Source: Paraconexibacter algicola
GTDB lineage: Bacteria; Actinomycetota; Thermoleophilia; Solirubrobacterales; Solirubrobacteraceae
Length of the DNA stretch: 64,000 bases
Reading direction: 5' to 3'
Assembly: GCF_003044185.1 (NCBI RefSeq)
Contig: NZ_PYYB01000001.1
Location: 1,756,978 to 1,820,977, forward strand
The notes under the pieces were generated by a model that made no database searches, was not told where the DNA came from, and saw only the letters and a program-made list of their open reading frames with translations. Positions 32,614 to 41,945 of the stretch are shown here, piece after piece. Made by a program: the position numbers and the translations under genes. How positions within the stretch are numbered: position 1 is the stretch's first letter; each line of letters begins with the position of its first letter.

Positions 32614-34452
32614 ATGGCACTCCGCAGCCGCCGGGGCGCGCTCGCGCTCGTCGCCCTCGGTCTGGGGTGGGCGCTCGTCATGCAGTCGCTCGGCTGGGCC
32701 CAGACGTCGTACTACGCGTTCGTCAAGGCGCTCGGCGCCGGGACGACGAAGATCGACGCCTACCACTGGGAGACGCGCGACAAGTCGTACATCGACGGGC
32801 ACTTCTACTCGGTGAAGGCGCCCGGGCTGCCGCTGCTCCTGACGCCGGTGAGCGAGGTCCTCGACGCCGCCGGCGGGCGTACCGTCGCCGCGGACGCCGC
32901 GAAGCGCGCGAAGGAGGGCGGCGCCGCGCAGTGGTCCTACCGGGCGCTGAACGTGCACGCCTACGGGTACGACCGCGCCAACGCGATCGCCACGAAGAGC
33001 CGCCTCGAGCGGCAGGCGCCGCTGGTCTGGGCGCTCGGCCTCGTCGGCACGGTGATCCCGGCGCTGCTGCTGCTCGTGCTCGTGCGACGACGCGTCGAAC
33101 GGGTGGAGCCCGGGCTCGGGGCGCTCACCGCGGTGACGCTCGGCGGCGCGACGCTGATCATGCCGTTCGCCGTGAACCTCTTCGGCCACGTGCTCGCGAC
33201 GCTGCTCGCGTTCGCCGCCTTCGCCCTGGCCTGGCACGAGCGCGACCGCCCGACACCGCGGCTCGTGCTCCTCGCCCTCGCGGGCCTCCTGTCCGGGCTC
33301 GCCGTCACGACCGAGTACCCGCTCGCCATCGCCGGGGCGATCGTCGGCCTGTACGCGATGCTGCGGCCCGACGCGATCACCGCCGGGCCGCGCGCGCTCG
33401 CCGCGCGCGCCGGCACCTACGCGACCGGCGTGATCCTCGGCGTGGTGCCGCTGTTCGTCTACAACCTCGTCGCGTTCGGCTCGATCACCACGCTCTCCTA
33501 CAAGAACGCGGTCAACGAGCAGGGCACCACCGGGCACGAGACGCTCGGGCTCAACGACGGCGGCTTCTTCGGCATCGGCGTGCCCGCCCCGCGGCAGGCG
33601 CTCGACCTGCTGATCTCGCCGCGCGGCGTGCTCGTGCTCATCCCGATCGTCGTCATGGCCTGCGTCGGCACCTGGCTGCTGTACCGCCGCGGCCGCCGCG
33701 CCGAGGCGTCGGTCATCGGCGCGATCGCCGCCGCCTACTACCTCTACGACACCGGCTACTGGCTGCCGATGGGCGGCGGCTCGCCCGGCCCGCGGTTCCT
33801 CATCCCGATGCTGCCGTTCCTCGCCGTCGGGCTCGCGTGCGCGTGGCGCCGCTACCCGGGTCCGACGCTCGCGCTCGCCGTCCCGAGCGCGGTGACGATG
33901 GTCGTCGCCACGATCACGATGCCGCTCATCGGCCCCGGCGGGACCGCGACCTGGATGGACCGGCTGGAGATCGCGAACTTCCAGCACACGTTCCTCAGCG
34001 TGCTCGGCCTCGACAACGGCTGGGCCGCCATCGCGCCCGTGCTGCTGCTGTTCGCTGCCGCCGCCGTGCTCGCCGCGCGCTCCGCGCCGCGCTTGGCGCT
34101 GCTGCGCGGGCAGGCGCGGCCGGCGGCGCTGACGCTGCTGGCCTGGGGCGTCCTCGCCGGGCTCGTCGCGCCCGCCTACGGCGAGGAGGAGATCTCCGGG
34201 GCGATCGTCGGCCCGACCGGCAAGGTCATCCACACCGCCCACCAGTCGCTCGTCGTCGCCGCCGTGCTCGTCGCGGCGCTCGTCCTGCTGGTGACGATCC
34301 GCCGCTCAGCGGACGCGGTAGACGACGAGGTCCCCACGGACGCGGCGCTCGAGACCCAGGCCCGCGAGCGGACGCGCACGCCACGCCTGCCATGGCGTCC
34401 CCGCGAGCCGATCGGCGTGCAGCACCACCGACCGGACCCCGAGACGGCGTAG
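32614..34452 (+). CDS. Polytopic membrane protein, probable lipid-linked-sugar transferase relative
   Basis: The 612-residue protein has about 10-12 TM segments and a first loop containing KIDAYHWETRDKSYIDGHFY and SVKAPGLPLLLTPVSEV. This layout resembles GT-C glycosyltransferases, but the family is not certain. GGGSPGPRFLIPMLPFLAVG in the later half is typical of such dolichyl/polyprenyl-phosphate-mannose-like transferases. TAGAGT (32600-32605), overlapping the previous stop codon, ends 8 nt before the ATG. The last 49 codons (34306-34452), hydrophilic and Arg/Pro-rich, lie antisense to the end of the convergent gene. Confidence 0.8.
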   Translation: MALRSRRGALALVALGLGWALVMQSLGWAQTSYYAFVKALGAGTTKIDAYHWETRDKSYIDGHFYSVKAPGLPLLLTPVSEVLDAAGGRTVAADAAKRAKEGGAAQWSYRALNVHAYGYDRANAIATKSRLERQAPLVWALGLVGTVIPALLLLVLVRRRVERVEPGLGALTAVTLGGATLIMPFAVNLFGHVLATLLAFAAFALAWHERDRPTPRLVLLALAGLLSGLAVTTEYPLAIAGAIVGLYAMLRPDAITAGPRALAARAGTYATGVILGVVPLFVYNLVAFGSITTLSYKNAVNEQGTTGHETLGLNDGGFFGIGVPAPRQALDLLISPRGVLVLIPIVVMACVGTWLLYRRGRRAEASVIGAIAAAYYLYDTGYWLPMGGGSPGPRFLIPMLPFLAVGLACAWRRYPGPTLALAVPSAVTMVVATITMPLIGPGGTATWMDRLEIANFQHTFLSVLGLDNGWAAIAPVLLLFAAAAVLAARSAPRLALLRGQARPAALTLLAWGVLAGLVAPAYGEEEISGAIVGPTGKVIHTAHQSLVVAAVLVAALVLLVTIRRSADAVDDEVPTDAALETQARERTRTPRLPWRPREPIGVQHHRPDPETA

Positions 34453-35988
34453 CGCCGCCACCGACCGGGCGTCCGGGAAGCCGTCCATCCGGGCCAGCAG
34501 CCGCGTCGTGCGCTGCGGCTGGATGCTGCTGCGCCCGTTGACCATCGGGGCGAACCCGTCGGTCGACCACAGCAGGTACTCGCGGTTGTCCTGCGCCCGG
34601 ACCGGCAGCTGCAGCAGCGGCCCGGGCACGTCCGCCAGCCCGGCCGGCGCGGGCGGCGCGGTCGGGTGCGGGTAGGCGCGGCCGGGCCCGAAGCCCGCGC
34701 CCTCCGCGAGCACGACCGCGGTGAGCGCCAGCGCCAGCGCGGTCCGTGTCCGGGCGGCGGTGACGCGCGACAGCAGCGCCGCCGTCCCGCCCGCCGCGAG
34801 CAGCGCAAGCAGCAGCGACGTGAACGTGTTCATCCGCTGCGGCACGCGGATCCCGGAGAAGCCGGGCACCAGCTCGTAGAGCAGCCGGTAGGGGAGCAGC
34901 TGCCCGAGCCCGGAGGTCTCGAAGCCGAGCGACAGCACCGCGAAGAGCCCGGTGCCCGCGACGAGCGCGCGGCGCAGCCGCCGCGACCAGCCCGCCCACA
35001 GCGCGCCGAGGACCGCGAGCGCGACCGCCAGCAGGCCGGGGAACAGGGTCTGCTCGGCGACCGCGGGGAGGTCCTCGCGGGCGCCCGCGCCCGCCGGACC
35101 CCACAGCGGGTTCAGCGACGAGCTGATGAGGAACTGCTTCGGGCCGACGCTGTAGGTGGCGAGCGTCTCGGCGCTGCGCTGCGCCGCGGGCTCCCCGTCG
35201 CGCACCCGCAGGTACGGCCGCCCGATCACCGCGCTGACGACGAGCACGAGGGCGACCCCGAGCGCGGTCGCGCGCACGAGCGCCCGGCCGGGTCGCGGCC
35301 GGGCGTCCGGGGCGGTCCGCCACCAGGCGGCCGCGAGCACCGCCGCGCCGCCGGCGAGGACGACGAGGAACGGCAGCCCGAGGCTGAAGCCGATCGACAC
35401 CTGCCACGCCACGGTCGCCCACCCCGCCACCACCATGCGCGGCCGGCGCGCGCGGTAGCCGCGCAGCAGCAGCATCAGGGCGAGCGGGATCCCACCGCTG
35501 GAGAGGATGTGCAGGTGCCCGCCCTGCTCCAGCCGCCACGGCGCGTAGGCGAAGACCGCGCCGGCGACCACCGCCCCCGCGACCGGGGCGCCGAGCTCCC
35601 GCGCCAGCAGGTACGCCCCGGCGAACGCGAGCGCGGTCGCGAGCAGGAACAGCAGCGCGTACCGCGTCAGGGCCGCCTCGACCCCGTCCCCGGGAACGGC
35701 GAGCGGCGCGTACCCGACGAGGGCGTCCGACAGGGCCAGCGTGTCCCGCACCGGCCAGAACTGGTTGCTCTGGAAGAACGCGCCCGGCTGCTCCACCAGC
35801 GCATGGCCGCCCCAGGCCAGCTGCCAGGCCTGCGAGAGCGGGTCGCCGAGGTCCTTCGGGACGTCGCTGCCGAGGTGCAGCACCAGCGGCCAGAACATCG
35901 CGACCGCCAGGAGCGCCGAGCCGACGGCGAGCACGACGAGCTCGCGGGGCGTCAGCCGCGGTGACGGCGGCAGCATCGGGGCGCGCAT
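34306..35988 (-). CDS. Polytopic membrane protein (YfhO/GT-C-like)
   Basis: The 560-residue protein has about 11 hydrophobic segments. It opens with LVVLAVGSALLAVAMFWPLV and has an extracytoplasmic loop with KDLGDPLSQAWQLAWGGHAL, then SFGLGLPF-like and YAPWRLEQGGHLHILSSGGI. The C-terminal soluble domain ends RLGVRSVVLHADRL ... GDLVVYRVR. I recognise the general GT-C/YfhO-like shape, not a specific function; it may transfer a sugar to a lipid or protein outside the membrane. The ATG at 35988 is 9 nt after TACCCT. Its 3' end overlaps the convergent gene by 147 bp. Confidence 0.8.
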   Translation of the reverse strand: MRAPMLPPSPRLTPRELVVLAVGSALLAVAMFWPLVLHLGSDVPKDLGDPLSQAWQLAWGGHALVEQPGAFFQSNQFWPVRDTLALSDALVGYAPLAVPGDGVEAALTRYALLFLLATALAFAGAYLLARELGAPVAGAVVAGAVFAYAPWRLEQGGHLHILSSGGIPLALMLLLRGYRARRPRMVVAGWATVAWQVSIGFSLGLPFLVVLAGGAAVLAAAWWRTAPDARPRPGRALVRATALGVALVLVVSAVIGRPYLRVRDGEPAAQRSAETLATYSVGPKQFLISSSLNPLWGPAGAGAREDLPAVAEQTLFPGLLAVALAVLGALWAGWSRRLRRALVAGTGLFAVLSLGFETSGLGQLLPYRLLYELVPGFSGIRVPQRMNTFTSLLLALLAAGGTAALLSRVTAARTRTALALALTAVVLAEGAGFGPGRAYPHPTAPPAPAGLADVPGPLLQLPVRAQDNREYLLWSTDGFAPMVNGRSSIQPQRTTRLLARMDGFPDARSVAALRRLGVRSVVLHADRLAGTPWQAWRARPLAGLGLERRVRGDLVVYRVR

Positions 35989-36083
35989 CCGCGCTGGAGG
36001 GTACGGGAGCGGCCCGGCGATCCGGGACTCGACCGTCGGTCGAGTGACCCGGTGCGGGCGCACAGCTATCGTCCGCCGCTCCT

Positions 36084-39000
36084 GTGAGCGTCCGCGTCGC
36101 CATCGAGCACCGCACGGTCTACCGCTTCGACCGTCCGGTCCGGCTCGGACCGCACGTCGTCCGGCTCCGTCCGGCGCCGCACTGCCGTACCCCGATCGAC
36201 GGCTACGCGCTGACGGTCGGGCCCGACCCGCACCGCGTGGTCTGGCAGCAGGACCCGTTCGGCAACCACACCGCGCGGCTCGTGCACGCCGAGCCGGTGC
36301 GCGAGCTGTCGATCACCGTCGAGCTCGTCGCCGACCTCACGACGATCAACCCGTTCGACTTCTACCTCGACGAGGACGCCGCACGCTGGCCGTTCGCCTA
36401 CCGCGAGCCGACCGCGACCGACCTCGGGCCGTTCCTCGTCCTCGAGCCGAGCCCCGCGCTCGACGCGTGGGTCGCGGCCTACGGGCGGCAGGAGCGCGGC
36501 ACGATCGACCTGCTCGTCGACCTGACCGCCCGGATCGCGCAGGAGGTCCGCTACGAGACGCGCCTGGAGGAGGGCGTCCAGACCCCGGACGAGACGTTCG
36601 AGCGCGCCGCGGGCTCGTGCCGGGACAGCGCCTGGCTGCTCGTGCAGCTGCTGCGCCGTCTCGGGGTCGCGGCCCGCTTCGCCTCCGGGTACCTCGTGCA
36701 GCTCGCGGGCACCGACGGCGACGGGCCCGCACACGACAGCACCGACCTGCACGCCTGGGCCGAGGCGTACGTCCCGGGCGCCGGCTGGATCGGCCTGGAC
36801 GCCACCTCCGGACTGCTCGCCGGCGAGGGCCACATCCCGCTCTGCTGCACCTCCACCCCCGCGGCGGCCGCCCCGGTCAGCGGCACCAGCGAGGCCGCCG
36901 GCACGCTGACCTTCGCCAACGCGGTCCGGCGGCTCGAGGAGGACCCGGACGTCACCGCGCCGTACACCCCCGAGCAGTGGGAGCGCATCGACCGCCTCGG
37001 CCACGAGGTCGACGCGCGCCTGGAGGCGGGCGGGGTCGCGCTGACGATGGGCGGCGAGCCGACGTTCGTCGCGGTCGACGACCCCGACGCCCCCGAGTGG
37101 AACATCGCCGCGCTCGGCCCGACGAAGCACGGGCGCGCGATCGAGCTCACCCACCGGCTCGCCGACGCCTTCGCCCCGGGGGCGCTCCTGCGCTACGGCC
37201 AGGGCAAGTGGTACCCGAGCGACCCGCTGCCGCGCTGGGAGATCGGCGTGCACTGGCGGCACGACGGCGTGCCGGTCTGGCGCGACCGGTCGCTGCAGGC
37301 CGACCCGACCACCGAGGGCTCCGCGACCGCCCAGGACGCCGAGGACTTCGTCCGCGGCCTGCTGCCGTGGCTGGGCCTGCCCGTCGAGGCCGCCTACCCC
37401 GCCTACGAGGACACGATCGACGAGCTGTGGCGGGAGGCCCGCCTGCCCGGCGGCGACCCGCCGGAGCTCGACGCCCCGGACCCGACCGACCTGCGGCTCG
37501 CCGCGTCGGTGGCGCGCGCCGCGTTCATCGAGCAGCTCGACAAGCGCACCGGCGACCCGGTCGGCTGGGCGGTCCCGCTGCACCGGGCGCCGGGCGACGA
37601 GGAGTGGTCGACGGGCCGCTGGGCGCTGCGCCGCGGACGGCTGTTCCTCACCCCGGGCGACTCGCCGATCGGCCTGCGGCTGCCGCTCGACGCCCTGACC
37701 TGGCGGCCGCCGGAGTTCGTGCCCGAGCCGTCCGTGTTCGCCGAGGTCGCGCCGCTGCCCGTCCCCGCCGACGCGGTCCCGGGCGAGCCCGGGTCGGCGC
37801 CGCCGACGGTCGCCGCCGGAGCGCCCACCGACACCGCCGCGCCCGCGGCCGCCGACGCGCGGCTCGTCGAACCGCCTCCGATCACGACGCTCACCGCCCA
37901 GGTCCGCGCCAGCGGGCACCTGCACGTGTTCCTCCCGCCGCTCACCGCGCTCGAGCACGCGCTCGAGCTCCTGCGCGCGATCGAGGACACCGCCGCCGGG
38001 ATCGGGGTGCCCGTCGTCATCGAGGGCTACGCGCCCCCGTCGGACCGGCGTGCCGGCCGCTTCGTCGTCACGCCCGACCCCGGCGTCATCGAGGTCAACA
38101 TCCACCCCAGCGCGAGCTGGCCCGAGCTGTGCGAGCGCTCCCGCACGATCGTCGACGCCGCCCGCGAGACCGGGCTCGCCGCCGAGAAGTTCGCGCTCGA
38201 CGGCACCCACACCGGGACGGGCGGCGGCAGCCACCTCACCGTCGGCGGCGCCACGCCCGCGGAGAGCCCGTTCCTGCGCCGTCCCGACCTGCTGCGCAGC
38301 CTCATCACCTACTGGCAGATCCACCCGTCGCTCTCCTACGTGTTCTCCGGCCGGTTCGTCGGCCCCACGAGCCAGGCGCCGCGCATCGACGAGGCCCGCC
38401 ACGAGGCGCTCTACGAGCTGGAGATCGCGTTCGCGGAGCTCGAGCGGCTCGGCGAGCAGGCGCGCGAGAACGGCTGGGAGACCCCCGCCTGGCAGGTCGA
38501 CCGGCTGCTGCGCAACATCCTCACCGACCTGACGGGCAACACGCACCGCGCCGAGTTCTGCATCGACAAGCTCCACAACCCCGCGCTCGAGAGCGGCCGC
38601 ATCGGCGTGCTGGAGCTCCGCGGCTTCGAGATGCCGCCGCACGTCGACATGGGCCTCGTGCAGGCGCTGCTCGTCCGGACGCTGATCGCGCGGTTCGCGG
38701 AGACCCCATTCACCGCGCCGCTGCGCCGCTGGGGCACCGAGCTGCACGACCGCTTCCTGCTGCCCTGGTGGGCCGCGGAGGACCTGCGCGCCGTCGCCGC
38801 CGACCTGCGCGACAGCGGCTACGCCTTCGACGACGACTGGCTCGACCCGTTCCTGCACTTCCGCTTCCCGCGCCTGGGCGAGGTCACGCTCGACGGCACC
38901 CGGATCGAGCTGCGCCGCGCGATCGAGCCGTGGAACGTGCTCGGGGAGGAGGCGACCACCAGCGGCACCGCCCGGATGGTCGACTCCTCGCTCGAGCGGC

Positions 39001-39422
39001 TGCAGGTCCGCGTCGACCACCTCGATCCCGACCGTCACCTCGTCACCTGCAACGGGCACGCGCTGCCGCTGCACCCGACCGCCGTGCCCGGCGTGCAGGT
39101 CGCCGGGGTGCGCTACCGGGCGTGGAGCCTGTGGTCGGCGCTGCACCCGACGATCGGCGTGCACGCCCCGCTGGAGCTCGAGCTCGTCGACCGGCGCACG
39201 CGCCGCTCCCTGGGCGGCTGCGCCTACCACGTGACCGAGCCCGACGGGCGCGCCTACGGCGGCGTGCCCCGTGGCGCGAAGGAGGCGGAGGCGCGCCGGG
39301 CGTCCCGCTTCGTGCCCGGTGGGCGCCCCGGGACGATCGTCGACGCGCTCGACCCCGACTGGGACGCCGACTACCCTCGGACGCTCGATCTCCGCCGGAA
39401 GCCCGTCCGGCCGCGCTCCTGA
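36084..39422 (+). CDS. Transglutaminase-like + DUF2126 protein
   Basis: The 1112-residue protein starts with a bacterial transglutaminase N-domain (residues 1-110) and a transglutaminase-like papain-fold core with Cys179 (GSCRDSAWLLVQLLRRLG), His223 (DLHAWAEAYVPG) and Asp239 (IGLDATSG), a complete triad. The large DUF2126 region follows (about 310-1100), with LTMGGEPTFVAVDDPDAPEW, YGQGKWYPSDPLPRWEIG, FVVTPDPGVIEVNIHPSASW and HTGTGGGSHLTVGG. DUF2126 is predicted to contain a peptide-ligase-like (glutamine synthetase/ATP-grasp-type) module. It is a GTG start, 11 nt after TATCGT. It is the first gene of a three-gene operon, 6 bp before the ATP-grasp gene. Confidence 0.9.
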   Translation: MSVRVAIEHRTVYRFDRPVRLGPHVVRLRPAPHCRTPIDGYALTVGPDPHRVVWQQDPFGNHTARLVHAEPVRELSITVELVADLTTINPFDFYLDEDAARWPFAYREPTATDLGPFLVLEPSPALDAWVAAYGRQERGTIDLLVDLTARIAQEVRYETRLEEGVQTPDETFERAAGSCRDSAWLLVQLLRRLGVAARFASGYLVQLAGTDGDGPAHDSTDLHAWAEAYVPGAGWIGLDATSGLLAGEGHIPLCCTSTPAAAAPVSGTSEAAGTLTFANAVRRLEEDPDVTAPYTPEQWERIDRLGHEVDARLEAGGVALTMGGEPTFVAVDDPDAPEWNIAALGPTKHGRAIELTHRLADAFAPGALLRYGQGKWYPSDPLPRWEIGVHWRHDGVPVWRDRSLQADPTTEGSATAQDAEDFVRGLLPWLGLPVEAAYPAYEDTIDELWREARLPGGDPPELDAPDPTDLRLAASVARAAFIEQLDKRTGDPVGWAVPLHRAPGDEEWSTGRWALRRGRLFLTPGDSPIGLRLPLDALTWRPPEFVPEPSVFAEVAPLPVPADAVPGEPGSAPPTVAAGAPTDTAAPAAADARLVEPPPITTLTAQVRASGHLHVFLPPLTALEHALELLRAIEDTAAGIGVPVVIEGYAPPSDRRAGRFVVTPDPGVIEVNIHPSASWPELCERSRTIVDAARETGLAAEKFALDGTHTGTGGGSHLTVGGATPAESPFLRRPDLLRSLITYWQIHPSLSYVFSGRFVGPTSQAPRIDEARHEALYELEIAFAELERLGEQARENGWETPAWQVDRLLRNILTDLTGNTHRAEFCIDKLHNPALESGRIGVLELRGFEMPPHVDMGLVQALLVRTLIARFAETPFTAPLRRWGTELHDRFLLPWWAAEDLRAVAADLRDSGYAFDDDWLDPFLHFRFPRLGEVTLDGTRIELRRAIEPWNVLGEEATTSGTARMVDSSLERLQVRVDHLDPDRHLVTCNGHALPLHPTAVPGVQVAGVRYRAWSLWSALHPTIGVHAPLELELVDRRTRRSLGGCAYHVTEPDGRAYGGVPRGAKEAEARRASRFVPGGRPGTIVDALDPDWDADYPRTLDLRRKPVRPRS

Positions 39423-39428
39423 CCCCTC

Positions 39429-41945
39429 GTGAACCCGCCCACGGCCACCACCGACGCGCCGTACCGGCCCCTGGACGGGTGCTACGACGAGATGGTCGAC
39501 GCGCGGGGCGAGACGCGCGAGCACTGGACGCCGCTGGCCGAGGCGCTGCGCGGCCTCGGGACCGCGGCGCTGCTGGACCGGCGCGCCGAGGCCGCCCGGC
39601 TGCTCGACCAGGACGGCGTCGTCTACCACGCCTACGAGGACCAGCGCTCCGACGCGTGGCTGCTCGACCCGCTGCCCACCGTCCTGACCAGCCGCGAGTG
39701 GCTGCTGCTCGAGGCGGGCCTGATCGAGCGCGCCGAGCTGCTCAACCTCGTGCTCGAGGACCTCTACGGCGCGCGGGACCTGCTGCGCCGCGGCATCGTG
39801 CCGCCCGAGGTCGTGTACGGCCACGACGGCTTCCTGCGCGCCTGCGACGGCATCCGCCTGCCCGGCACCCAGCAGCTCTTCTCCTACGCCGCCGACCTCG
39901 GCCGTGACGCGAGCGGCGCCTGGGTCGTCGTCAGCGACCGCGCGCAGGCCCCGTCCGGCTTCGGGTACGCGCTGGAGAACCGGCTCGTCGTCTCGCGCGT
40001 GCTGCCGTCCCTGTACCGCGACGCGCACGTCCACCGCCTCGCCCCGTTCTTCCGTCAGCTGCGCACCGCGCTGCAGGAGGCCGCCCCGCCCGGCGTCGAC
40101 GACCCGCGGATCGTGGTGCTCTCCCCGGGCCCGTGGAACGAGACCGCGTTCGAGCACGGCATCCTCGCCTCGACGCTCGGCTACCCGCTCGTCGAGGGCG
40201 CCGACCTCACCGTGCGACGCGACGGCGTGTGGATGCGCTCGCTCGGGCGGCTCGAGCCCGTGCACGTCATCCTGCGCCGCGTCGACGGCGACTCCTGCGA
40301 CCCGCTGGAGCTGCGCGCCGACTCGCTGCTCGGCGTGCCCGGGCTGGTCGAGGCCAGCCGCCGCGGCGTCGTCAGCGTCGTCAACACGCTCGGATCCAGC
40401 GCCCTGGAGAACCCGGCGCTGCTCGCGTACCTGCCGCGCATCAGCCGCCACCTGCTCGGACGCGAGCTGCGCCTGCCGACCGTGCCGAGCTGGTGGTGCG
40501 GGGACGAGGACGGGCGCGCGGAGGTGCTCGCGCGCCTCGACGAGCTCGTCGTCCGGCCACTCTCGCGCGGCGCCGGCAGCGCCACCGTCTTCGGCTGGGA
40601 GCTCAGCAACCACGAGCTCGAGGAGCTGCGCGCCCGCATCGAGGCACGCCCCGGGGCGTGGGTCGGGCAGGAGCGCGTCATCACCTCGAGCACGCCGACG
40701 CTCACCGACGACGGGCTCGTCGCGCGCCGCAGCCTGCTGCGGTCCTTCGCCGTCGCGCGCAACGACTCCTACGCGGTGATGCCCGGGGGGCTCACCCGCG
40801 TCGCGCCCGACGACGGCGACGGGCGCATCAGCAACCAGGCGGGCGCGATCTCCAAGGACACCTGGGTCCTGGCCAGCGAGCCCGAGCACCTCACCGGCTT
40901 CTGGCTGCAGACCGGGCCGGTCGTCGAGGGCATCGACCCGATGGCGCAGGTGCCCTCGCGCGTCGCCGAGAACCTCTTCTGGCTCGGCCGCTACGCCGAG
41001 CGTGCCGAGTCCGTCACGCGGCTGCTGCGCGTCATCGACGACCGGCGCACCGAGTTCGAGGGCAGCGACAACCCCGCCGGGGTGGAGGCGCTGCGCACGC
41101 TGCTGCAGGCGGTCACGCGGGTGACCGCGACCGAGCCCGGGTTCCTCGGCGACGGCGCGTCCCAGCGGCTGGCGAGCCCCGGGACGGAGCTGCGCGACCT
41201 CGTGATCGACGAGCGCCGACCGGGCACGGTCGGCCACGCGATCCGCGGCATGCTCGGGGCCGCGTACGCGGTGCGCGACCAGCTCTCGACCGACACGTTC
41301 CTCGTCGTCGGCACGCTCGACCGCACGATCGGCGGCATCTCCGGGGCGGCGCGCGCCGCGACCGTGCAGGCCGCGCTGGGCAAGGTCATGCAGTCGGTGC
41401 TCGCGTTCTCCGGCCTCGCGCAGGAGAGCATGGTCCGCGACCTCGGCTGGCGCTTCATGGACGCCGGACGACGGCTCGAGCGCGCCCTGCAGCTGCTCGC
41501 GCTGCTGCGCGCCACCGTCACGACGGACCGCGGCACCGCGGCCGACAGCCTCGTGCTCGAGAGCGTGCTGGCGGCCGGCGAGTCGCTCATCACCTACCGT
41601 CGCCGCTACCGCTCGCAGGCGCAGCTCGCGACGCTGCTCGACCTGCTGCTGCTCGACGACGGCAACCCCCGCTCGCTGGCCCACCAGCTCGCCCGGGCGG
41701 CGGAGGACCTCGCCGAGCTGCCCGCGGGCAGCGGCCGCCTGCGCGAGGACCAGCGCCGCGTGCTCGAGGCGTCGACCGCGCTGCAGCTCGCCGACGTCGG
41801 CGGTCTCGCGCTGTCCGGGGCCGACGGCGATCGGCCGGCGCTGTCCGCGTTCCTGGACGAGCAGCTGCGGCTGCTCGAGGAGGCGGCGCTCGCCCTGGAG
41901 CGCGACCACTTCGTCCACCGGCTGCCGCAGAGGACGCTGTCGTGA
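39429..41945 (+). CDS. Circularly permuted ATP-grasp + alpha-E domain protein
   Basis: The 838-residue fusion has residues about 60-480 as a circularly permuted ATP-grasp (GHDGFLRACDGIRLPGTQQ, VLSPGPWNETAFEHGILAST, LRADSLLGVPGLVEASRRG, VVNTLGSSALENPALLAYL, VVRPLSRGAGSATVFG). Residues from about 505 are an alpha-E domain (PSRVAENLFWLGRYAERAES). In most genomes these are separate genes (CP_ATPgrasp and DUF403); here they are fused. ATP-grasp enzymes join a carboxylate to an amine using ATP, so peptide or amide formation is the predicted chemistry. The GTG start is 6 bp after the DUF2126 stop, and the stop overlaps the next gene (GTGA). Confidence 0.92.
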   Translation: MNPPTATTDAPYRPLDGCYDEMVDARGETREHWTPLAEALRGLGTAALLDRRAEAARLLDQDGVVYHAYEDQRSDAWLLDPLPTVLTSREWLLLEAGLIERAELLNLVLEDLYGARDLLRRGIVPPEVVYGHDGFLRACDGIRLPGTQQLFSYAADLGRDASGAWVVVSDRAQAPSGFGYALENRLVVSRVLPSLYRDAHVHRLAPFFRQLRTALQEAAPPGVDDPRIVVLSPGPWNETAFEHGILASTLGYPLVEGADLTVRRDGVWMRSLGRLEPVHVILRRVDGDSCDPLELRADSLLGVPGLVEASRRGVVSVVNTLGSSALENPALLAYLPRISRHLLGRELRLPTVPSWWCGDEDGRAEVLARLDELVVRPLSRGAGSATVFGWELSNHELEELRARIEARPGAWVGQERVITSSTPTLTDDGLVARRSLLRSFAVARNDSYAVMPGGLTRVAPDDGDGRISNQAGAISKDTWVLASEPEHLTGFWLQTGPVVEGIDPMAQVPSRVAENLFWLGRYAERAESVTRLLRVIDDRRTEFEGSDNPAGVEALRTLLQAVTRVTATEPGFLGDGASQRLASPGTELRDLVIDERRPGTVGHAIRGMLGAAYAVRDQLSTDTFLVVGTLDRTIGGISGAARAATVQAALGKVMQSVLAFSGLAQESMVRDLGWRFMDAGRRLERALQLLALLRATVTTDRGTAADSLVLESVLAAGESLITYRRRYRSQAQLATLLDLLLLDDGNPRSLAHQLARAAEDLAELPAGSGRLREDQRRVLEASTALQLADVGGLALSGADGDRPALSAFLDEQLRLLEEAALALERDHFVHRLPQRTLS

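Noticed and set aside
36066-41918. A 1950-codon open frame on the minus strand opposite the transglutaminase operon
   Set aside because: It mirrors codon structure of the real genes; the translation is low-complexity Arg/Ala/Gly/Val/Leu with no domain, and both opposite genes have clear catalytic motifs.
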